The notes under the pieces: generated by a model
What the model saw: only the letters and a program-made list of their open reading frames with translations
Databases searched by the model: none
What the model was told of the DNA's origin: nothing
From: Rehmannia glutinosa
Taxonomy: Eukaryota > Streptophyta > Magnoliopsida > Lamiales > Orobanchaceae
Reading direction: 5' to 3'
NCBI GenBank assembly: GCA_016081115.2
Contig: CM071931.1
Span: 18,514,317-18,578,316, forward strand
Length of the DNA: 64,000 nucleotides
Program-made: the position numbers and the translations under genes
Shown here: positions 56,462-64,000 of the stretch, in pieces
Position numbering within the stretch: the first letter of the stretch is position 1
How the letters are laid out: each line of letters starts with the position of its first letter

Positions 56462-57728
56462 CTACGGGAAGATTGAAGTATCACCCCTATCTTCTTGAGG
56501 AACATTTGAACTTGAAGGTTGATCATTATGAGCATCACTTTGAACAATAGGTTCAACAATATCCTCTTCATCACTATCGTCATTCGGTATTCTTTCAACA
56601 CCCGAGGCTTCATTAAATTTGACATGAATGGATTCTTCAACAACCATGCTAGTCTTGTTGTAAACCCGATATGCTTTGCTCTTGGTTGAATACCCCATAA
56701 ATATACCTTCTTCGGCCTTAGGATCAAGTTTGTCCAATTGATCCTTAGTATTCAAAATAAAGCACTTACATCCAAATATTTTGAAATAACTAATATTTGG
56801 AGTTCTTCCTTTCCAAAGCTCATATGGAGTTTTATTCATATTAGGACGAATATAAACTCGGTTAATGACATAGCAAGCGGTACTTACGGCTTCGGCCCAA
56901 AAATACTTTGGAAGTGAAAATTCATTGAGCATGGATCGACTCATTTCTTGTAATGTTCGATTTTTCCGTTCGGCTACTCCATTTTGTTGAGGTGTCCTTG
57001 GAGCCGAGAAATTATGAGCATATCCTTTGGTTTCACAAAATACTCTAAATTCACCGTCAAATTCTCCACCTCGATCGCCGAATAGACTTGATAGTATCTT
57101 CCTTTTCATTCTCAATAAGTCTACACAACTTAACAAACTCATTAACGGCATCGTTTTTATTTGTAAGAAAAAGAGCCCAAGTATATCTCGAAAAATCATC
57201 GACTATAACAAAAGTGTAATGTTTTCCACTTAGACTAGCCGTACCAATATCCCCATACAAATCAAGGTGAAGCAATTGTAGGGGTTTGGTAGTGGAAATT
57301 TCATTTTTGGGTTTAAAACTACTCTTAACTAATTTGTTCTTTTGACAAGTGTCACATAAGCCAAGATTTTCAAAATTCAATTTGGGTAGTCCTTTTACAT
57401 GTTGGTTTTTGTAAATATTTTTCAAATTCTTGTATCCAACATGTCCGAGTCGCCTATGCCATAAACTTGTTAAATCATTATTGGCGACAAGACAAGAAAC
57501 ATTTTGACTAACCAAATCACTAGTACAAATTTTGTAAAGATTGCCTTTTCTATTTGCTTCACAAATAATATTACCATTTTTAAGAATAAGGCATTTTTCT
57601 TTATTAAAAGAAACATCATAATTTGAATCACAAAGTTGGCTAACACTTATCAAATTAAACTTAAGCCCTTCTACTAAAAAGAACATTACAAAGAGAGAAA
57701 GAAGAGTTACCAATTTCTCCATTTCCAA
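56462..57728 (-). pseudogene. Copia D integrase (two long frames)
   Basis: The first frame (57728-57057, 223 codons) includes the protease tail, the HHCC finger (LWHRRLGHVGYKNLKNI...CDTCQKNK) and the first Asp (LHLDLYGDIG...VIVDDFSRYTW). The second (57199-56462, 245 codons) holds the second Asp (FGDRGGEFD), the Glu (PQQNGVAERKNRTLQEM) and the C-terminal ELWKGRTPNISYFKIFGCKCF, EEGIFMGYSTKSKAYRV. The frames overlap near 57060-57130, where a single frameshift must lie; the second-Asp motif has R for the usual S-D. Confidence 0.93.
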
Positions 57729-57855
57729 GAATTTTCCTTTGCCATTGCGAACATGACCATACCCTCTTCTTGGAGCTTGATGTTGGTAAAAGCTCTCTCC
57801 TCCCGGTCATATGGCGTGAACATCCGCTGTCCACGAGCCATTTCGAATCCTCCAT
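57661..57855 (-). pseudogene. Copia D protease
   Basis: The catalytic D-S-G is in SKWLVDSGCSRHMTG at 57850-57800. The following frame is shifted; the tail NVLFSRRA/VEGLKFNLISVSQLCD continues in the integrase frame. Confidence 0.85.
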
Positions 57856-57876
57856 GGTTGTTATAGCCCCTATTAC

Positions 57877-59482
57877 CTACAAAATCATTTCTTTTAGGTA
57901 CCCTATAATTTTGGGGTCCATGGGGTTAGTCTTGAGACCTTTGGGTCTCCAAACATGTCTTGAGCTATTTCTCAATTTGCAATTATTAGCATAATGTCCA
58001 ACTTTGCCACAATAAAAACAAGTAGGAGTATTATAATTATTGGCACGTACAAAAAGTCGGACCTTGGTTATTTTTCTTAAAAACACTTTGAAATGGCTTA
58101 TAACCAAGTCCCGATTTGGAATGCTCACCTCTTTGTGCATCTAAAATTTTTGTGACTTTATCCGTACTTATGTTGAAACGATGCACGTCATTTTTCAAAC
58201 ATTCAATATCTTTTGTGAGCGATTCCTTTTCGGTTTCAAGAGAATGAATTCTAGTAAGAGTAAGAGCATGAGCTTTGTCTAAAGATTCATAAGAGGTAAA
58301 TAATTTTTCCTTTTCAACCTTAATCTCCTTATGCTCCTTTTTCAAATTTTTGTATTTAACGATTAAATTTTGAAACTCAATTTGCAATTCATCAAAATCA
58401 CATTGCAAGTCATCAACTATGGAGGAAGTAGAAGAATTTGAGTGTACCTCATTGTTTTCGTCGTCTATAGCCATGAGACCGTGTTCGGTTTCTCCTTCCT
58501 CATCGGTTGTTTCGAGTAGTTCATCCCATGTTTTGACTTCCGCATTTAGAGCCTTCTTTTTGTAAAAGGCTTCCTTTTCTTTTGCTCCTCTTCATCGAGC
58601 TTTGGGCAATCGGCAATGAAGTGCCCGGGTTTTCGCATTTAAAGCAAGCATTATCTCTTGGTTTTCTTGCTTTATTTTTATTCACAAATTTTGCAAATTT
58701 TCGAACAAGTGCGGCCGTCTCCTCATCATCATCATCATTATCATAGTATGCATTATTAGAAGAGGAAGCAAGACCTTTAGGAATATTTTGCATACCCGAT
58801 TGATTGATGGTTGGTTTGGTATTTTTCCTCTCCTTGAGATAGACTTCATAGATGAGGAGGTTCCCGATGAGCTCGTCAAACTTGAGTGTCTCAAGATTTT
58901 GTGCTTCCGTGATTGCCGTCACCTTTTCGGACCATGAGCCGGGAAGAGCATTCAATACCTTAGTCACTTTGTCTTCTTCGGAGATGACTTTACCGAGGGC
59001 CACAAGAGGATTGACAATGTTGTCAAGCCTTTCCACCATCTTGGAGATGCTTTCACCATCATACATGTTAAAGTTTTCAAAGTCTTTAACAAGCATGGTC
59101 TTTCTAGCTTGCTTGACCTTCTTTGTCCCTTCATATATAGTCTCCAATTTTTCCCAAACCTCATGTGCCGACCTTATGCCTCGTATGCGATTGTACTCGG
59201 TGGCGGTAAGTGAGCAATGCAAAATATTTAAGGCCTTACCATTTAGAGAGAAAGCCTTCTTATCATTTTCATCGAACTCCTTGAAAGGTTTAGGAGTCGA
59301 GGTGCCATCCTCCATTTTTTTGTTGGTTGATCAACTCCTTCAATAACCACATTCCATATGTCAAACCGCACTTGTAGAAAGCACTCCATACGGTCTTTCC
59401 AAAATGCGTAGTTGTTGGCGTCGAACAATGGTGGCTTGTTGGTGGAGGCGCCGGTGGTGAGATAAGCGTCATTCGTAGCCAT
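57877..59482 (-). pseudogene. Copia D gag (DUF4219-UBN2-zinc knuckles-coiled coil)
   Basis: The likely start is ATG at 59482 (MATNDAYLTTGASTNKPPLFDANNYAFWKDRM). After an A-run frameshift near 59315 a 264-codon frame (59315-58521) gives the UBN2 part: LNILHCSLTATEYNRIRGIRSAHEVWEKLE, LNALPGSWSEKVTAI. It then enters a zinc knuckle CFKCENPG where the frame slips one base. The next frame (58474-58037) is a long coiled coil (FDELQIEFQNLIVKYKNLKK). A second, perfect CCHC knuckle CFYCGKVGHYANNC lies at about 58030-57985. Two knuckles separated by a coiled coil are usual for this lineage. Confidence 0.9.
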
Positions 59483-59539
59483 GGATCTTTCCTCTTTACT
59501 CGGAACGAGCTAGCCAAAGAGTTTGGCTTTGATACCACT

Positions 59540-60785
59540 TGTTAGTCAAGTGGCTACGATAATCTAGAGGGGGGGTGAATAGATTATCTAGGTTTTCAGA
59601 TTTTGCCCTCTTTTTGAATAATCAACCAAAGACGAGAATGTAAATGCGGAAATAAAACAACACTCGTCGATTTAAAGAGGTTCAACCCACCTAGGGCCTA
59701 ATCCTCTACCACCCCAAAGTATCTCAGGGATGGATTTCAAAAAGAAAGAAAAGATTTTATTAATTTACCAAAAATTAATACAACACCTTGAGGATTACCA
59801 CAACCTCCTTCACCACTTTGAGGATTACCACAATCCTCTTACACCACCTTGAGGATTACCACAACCCTCTTACAACACCTTGAGGATTACCACAACCCTC
59901 TTACAACACCTTTGAAGATTACCACAACCTTCAAACACCTATCACCTAGATCACCCAAGTGTATTCTTACCACAAGAATACTCACAAGGATGTCTTGTGT
60001 TGAATGATGACCAAAATCAAGATTACAACTCAATAAAGATTGATACAATATGAGTACAAGTGTAATCAAGAATTGAGAGCCTAGACCTCAAATTTGTGCA
60101 AGTGAAAGTGCTTAGGCTAATACAACAAGATATATGAAAGTGTTTGCTTTGTATGCTCTTTGCTTGTATATTGTGTTGTGTCTTGTTGCTTGAATGAAGC
60201 CTCTATTTATAGGAGAGGTCTTGGCTTTGATTTCCGGACATTGGCTCCTCCTTGGGGAGTGATTTCTTTGCAAAAGAAACCATTTAAAATCATCAATATA
60301 GCTGTTAGAAATCAATCCCACAAAATAGGGAAAAGTATGCAAAACGCAACGGATAGTTTGTCTTTGTCAAACATGGGGTTCGACCGGTCGCCCTCATTTG
60401 TGACCGGTTGCCCTTGGCGTTTTTACGAAACAGAGAAGTCTGGAACAAAATCCAACTTGCAGTGCAATGTCGCATCGGTCGACCGGTCGACCACATTTGC
60501 CGTCGCCACCTGGTCGGTCAGAGTGCTTGCCCTTTTTTCTTACGTCCCATTTTTTGTTTCAAAACTCAACTCAGTACGGGTTGCCCTATAGGGCGACCGG
60601 TCGAGCTGAAACAAAAGTGTTGTCCAATTTTAAATCGAAAATAAACTTCAAGAAATACTCCAAAAAATAGTAAAAACATTTTAGATCGATTGGAAGTGTT
60701 AGGACAACATTTAGGGACATTGTTTTGGTATAAAAACTCTTTAGAACAAAATCATCAAAATCATGATAAAAACATTTATCTAACA
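59540..60785 (-). repeat. 5' LTR of copia D
   Basis: A direct repeat of 52388-53631. The primer site abuts it. Confidence 0.92.
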
Positions 60786-60790
60786 ATTAC

Positions 60791-61420
60791 TACATGGGCG
60801 AGACAACTCCAACAAGTATGGCTTGCAAGGCCCAGAGTGTCATAATCATGATTATACCCATACTATGACCCACTTCCCTTGGACACTCCGTCCGCAGTTG
60901 TGGGATTAGGACGATGGGGCGGTAAGGAATCGTAGATGTTTGCTCGGTTCCAAAACATGATTTGTCCACTCGATTGTGAGCTCGACGCACCAAGTTGACT
61001 TAAGCATAATTAGATTCACGAAGTTCATATCATGTCAACAAGGCAGTCGAGTAAAAGCATAGCGATACATATAAAAGCAATATAAGGTATCAACAAGTTA
61101 TGTTTAAATTTGTCATAAGGCGAGAAAGTCGCCACCCGTAGTGCGTATGGTCCAGGGATTTTCAAGAAAATTATTGAAGTATAATTTAAATATAATTACA
61201 TCAAATTTTAGGACTGTAGAAAAAAATAATTTATTTTTGGGGTCCTTGTTAAAAGAAATTTTTTATAAGTAGACCCATTTTGGGAAAATAGTACTTATCG
61301 AGTATGAAATTGAATAAGCCATGGTCTCGATCTCGAAAAAATATAAGGTCAGTTTCTAAATTCTCCAAATTGTTTAAAGATTTAGTTTTTCAAAGGGTTT
61401 GGGTCGAGTTTTGATGTGTG
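60791..61420 (-). repeat. Gypsy LTR E, second part (minus strand)
   Basis: Resumes the reverse-complement match to gypsy LTR1: GTCATAATCATGATTATACC, CACTTCCCTTGGAC and GATTAGG.CGATGGGG, the GAGCTCGA.GCACCAAGTTGA block, and GGTCAGTTTCTAAATTCTCC. The match fades after about 61420. Confidence 0.72.
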
Positions 61421-61750
61421 TAAAATATACGTGCATTTTGGGGCTTAAAATGATATATATTTGAGGCATTTGCATTCATATTTAGTATGTTTAACTTGGT
61501 TTCCTTAAAAGGGCATGATACTGAGTATTCTTGTAATTTTTACAGGAAACGGAGCTTAAAACAAAGAAATATCAGTTGGAATGCCCGGCTAAGATTGACG
61601 AATGCAAAGAGAAGATCAAAACGACGAAGAAAATGGACAAAAACACTTCACATGACCGGACCGTGTGGTGTCACACGATCGTGTGGAAATGCCGGTGTGA
61701 AACTACACAACCATGTGAAGTTGGGCAAAACAGGGGACGGAACCAGGGCC
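61421..61750. other. Unassigned repeat-like sequence with a CACACGATCGTGTG palindrome
   Basis: Possibly the outer part of LTR E or another gypsy-derived repeat. A perfect 14-bp palindrome CACACGATCGTGTG is at 61672-61685. The 94-codon plus-strand ORF has no recognisable domain and continues into element C, so it is not a gene. Confidence 0.4.
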
Positions 61751-63050
61751 TGTAGGTCCCAAGGGATGTGAGTAAGGTTTAGAAGGGGAGGTTGAATAAA
61801 CCTTACCAACTTTTCGATTTTAGTCCTTTTAAAATTATAACAGAGTTAACTCAAACAGCTTTGTCCTTGAGGGACAACTAAGTTGGTTATTCAGCTGAGT
61901 TAGCCACTCAACAGACTCGATAGAGCTGTTGATAGAATAACTCGACTGTTTAGCCTGAACTTTAACTTGGTTGTATTGGTTTTATCAGCGGAAGACTTAA
62001 CACCCTTGATTTGTTTTAAGTTTGTTTTAACACTTGATTTTTAAGCACTTAGTAAATAACCAGTTGAATAGCAAATATGAGTTTTTATCAGCATATATGA
62101 TGTAAGTATGCAAGAAGTAAATATGCTGGAAAAAAAAATGACATAGTTAATTTTTATAGAGGTTCGCAAATGGGATAATTCATCTACTCCTCTCTTCCCC
62201 AACTCCTGGAGGAATCCACTTGATTGAAGTCGTCTTTCCTTCACAGGTGAGTGTTGGATTGATTTCCTTCGTAGTGTAGGCTTGAGGATTGAACTTGAAT
62301 GACTTGAGAATATTTTTGGTTACATATATTGCTTTTCTTGCTCGTATTTGATTCTGATTGTCAAGGTAACCAACTCTTTTTTCTCAAATAGATTTCTCAG
62401 CCTTTTATAGTGTTCTTTTGAAAATCTGCCCGTTGAAGAGATAGGCTTATTTTCAAAAGACACTTGTGGTCGTTGGCTTGTCTTGTTGCAGTCCTTGGAA
62501 TTGACATTTCCTCGTATGAATGATTCTTGACTTTTCGAGTTCGACACGGTGTAGTGCTTCCCATTGGTTTATTCCTTTTGCACGCTTCTGGGACTGAGCA
62601 CTTTAAGAAAGGCAGTATGGAGGTATTACTTGTTTAAGTAATTTTCTTGACTTCTGTGCAACGGATCTCTTTCAGTTATCTCGACTTGACTGCATTTCCT
62701 TGATTTCCCCAGGTGACTTCGAGTCAACTTCCAATCATTGGATGACTCTTCTGTCACTTCAACTTGAGACTCGGTTGTCTTGAGTTGACTTGTTTGATAC
62801 TTCACTCAGTTGTATCTCAGCTGCACCTTCAGTCGAGTTCCTATCTACTCTTCTTTGCCACACTCAGCTGCCTCGCAGCGGAGTCTTCCTTCTAGACTTC
62901 ATTGTCTTCTTTGCATGTTCGGGCATAGGCGACTTGACTCATTTCGACCCAGCCCTATCTATTACAATGCAATTTACAACAAAAATGGGGTGCCAACTTT
63001 CTATTCTAAGTTTTACATGCCATTCATCAAAATCTAAAAATAATTTCAAA
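61751..63050 (-). repeat. 3' LTR of element C, internally deleted
   Basis: Homologous to 9546-11111. It keeps CAG/CTG words intact where B copies differ, for example TATCTCAGCTGCACC near 62812. Confidence 0.85.
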
Positions 63051-63167
63051 GACACCTGGAGTCTTCTATTTTCAGTTGAGTGGTCAGCTGAATATCTTTG
63101 CGCTTTTCCGCTTCGTGACATAATGTCAGACCCTTTTCCCAGTACAAATCCCAGGCATTAGCTAGAG

Positions 63168-64000
63168 TCATTCCCTGGAAATAGCTTTCGGATTCGAGCG
63201 TTTTGAATTCTTCAACTGATCTTGGCTCGATCCATTGTCAAGTATAGCATCTTGATCCTTCCCTACTGGAATACCACCATATTGTTTTAGCACTTCTTGA
63301 ACACGAGCATCCTGCTTTTTGGAGAACTCATCAAACCCTTCTTCGATGATCCTCCTTTTATCTGCCATTGACACAACAGAGTGCTCTATAGTTAGGATCA
63401 CGGGGAGTTTAGTCGGGATGGAGGCAGTGACATGACCTTGCTGGGGGGTTTCAGCTATCATTAAAGTAAGATCTTTCGAACTTTCCCCCTCAGCTACTTC
63501 TCTCTTCTTCTCAGCTGCGCTTCTCTTCAGCTGTTCTTCTTTGGATCCCTTGAGGAGCTCCTCTTCCCCCTTTTTGGCATCATCAAAAGAGAGAGGAACC
63601 CCAGGAACATGCCTGCGAGCATGAAATCGAGTCCGCTTAGTGTCTTGAATTTTGTTTGAAGTCATTGCTTTGATAAGTGCTTGCGAAATTCTGAGTGAGT
63701 TGCCTTGGATTCGGCTGTCACCAACTTCATTTCAGCCATGAGTAGGCTGAATTTTTCATTCATTGTGTTCACAAGGCGCAAAATTTCTTTTCTCTGAAAT
63801 TCTTGTAGTAGCTCCATTTCAGTCTTGTGAGACTCGTGTAGCCTTTCGATGTATGCCTGCATCCTTTGCTTGATATCAGCGTTGTCAGCACTCCAGACGA
63901 GCATTCTGCCATATAATGCTTTGAAATAACGAACTTGTTCGAGTCGCATGGCAGTTTGCTGTTGAGACCATTCCCTGATCCGTACTACTATTCCTCTCAA
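63168..64000 (-). pseudogene. Element C downstream ORF (coiled-coil), partial
   Basis: Two minus-strand frames overlap by a few bases. The right one (64000-63662, open to the edge) reads MLVWSADNADIKQRMQAYIERLHESHKTEMELLQEFQRKEILR and SLLMAEMKLVTAESKATHSEF, a charged coiled coil. The left one (63665-63168, 165 codons) reads VPLSFDDAKKGEEELLKGSKEE, DLTLMIAETPQQGHV and RVQEVLKQYGGIPVGKDQDAI. Both match the broken pieces in element B at 12692-12450 and 12256-11841. The better preservation suggests that the family gene is real. Function unknown. Confidence 0.65.

Larger units (their letters stand above)
52388..60785 (-). mobile_element. Copia element D (SIRE/Maximus-like), complete, 8.4 kb, minus strand
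   Basis: LTRs of 1244 bp (52388-53631) and 1246 bp (59540-60785) start TGTTAGTCAGTGG / TGTTAGTCAAGTGG and end TTTATCTAACA. Flanks ATTCT and ATTAC give a five-base duplication with one mismatch. On the minus strand the primer site TGGTATCAAAGCC is at 59525-59537 and the purine tract AAAAAGGGGAG at 53632-53645. gag, protease, integrase, RT and RNase H follow in copia order. The LTRs look more than 95% identical except for one patch, so it is the youngest full element here. It splits gypsy LTR E. Confidence 0.93.
61751..64000 (-). mobile_element. SIRE/Maximus-type copia element C, 3' part, runs off window
   Basis: The left edge is a 3' LTR (TGTAGGTCCCAAGGG) related to element B LTRs. It is followed on the right by the same downstream ORF as B (63168-64000). 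The LTR has an internal deletion near 62220 (about 300 bp relative to B) and loses its end and the purine tract: near 63050 it joins directly to sequence equivalent to about 11890 in B. pol lies outside the window. Confidence 0.85.

Noticed and set aside
58852..59346. 164-codon plus-strand ORF
   Set aside because: Exact antisense of the copia D gag frame, no domain.
61487..61771. 94-codon basic protein ORF
   Set aside because: Runs across the boundary of element C and has no recognisable domain.

Overview
The window looks like a repeat-dense intergenic region of a plant (eudicot) nuclear genome. The evidence is the set of plant families present: Ty1/copia and chromodomain Ty3/gypsy LTR retrotransposons with plant-type primer sites, a Cassandra-type TRIM carrying 5S rRNA sequence, L1-type LINEs, hAT, PIF/Harbinger and hairpin-type DNA elements. 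I see only one likely host gene, the beginning of a DNase I-like (endonuclease/exonuclease/phosphatase) protein gene that runs off the left edge on the minus strand. Everything else is transposable element sequence, mostly nested and mostly broken by frameshifts. No bacterial, CRISPR or operon features are present. Domain and family assignments come from reading translations by eye, not from database searches.

Layout. 1-110: host exon, with two G-boxes about 225 bp upstream. 910-2615: a compact terminal-inverted-repeat element with an outward-facing tRNA-like unit at each end and a long internal hairpin. 3187-8089: copia element A (minus strand, complete, 5-bp duplication). 8206-8275: another tRNA-like unit. 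8725-8930: a periodic array of palindromes. 9109-25597: a non-autonomous PIF/Harbinger-like element whose interior holds a 14.2-kb SIRE/Maximus-type copia element B (9546-23788). 25.9-32.25 kb: two LINE tails in opposite orientation; the minus-strand LINE is split by a 1.4-kb inverted-repeat element that itself contains another one. 32255-34340: hAT element with a decayed transposase. 34546-49231: chromodomain gypsy element arranged LTR-internal-LTR-internal. 49232-51059: a second LINE fragment split by a Cassandra TRIM. 51060-51533: a second hAT end with a tRNA-like unit. 51534-61420: a minus-strand gypsy LTR split by copia element D (52388-60785). 61751-64000: the 3' end of a second SIRE-type element, C, running off the right edge.

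How it fits together. Insertion order can be read from the nesting: B is younger than the PIF element, D is younger than the gypsy LTR E, Cassandra is younger than LINE copy 2, and the small inverted-repeat elements are younger than LINE copy 1. The gypsy array is best explained by recombination between LTRs followed by truncation. Two things stand out. First, at least three element ends or SINE-like units carry RNA polymerase III promoter boxes in tRNA-like sequence. Second, differences between repeat copies cluster strongly at CAG/CTG sites. That pattern could reflect methylated-CHG mutation or systematic base-calling error, and it means many of the apparent frameshifts may not be real.
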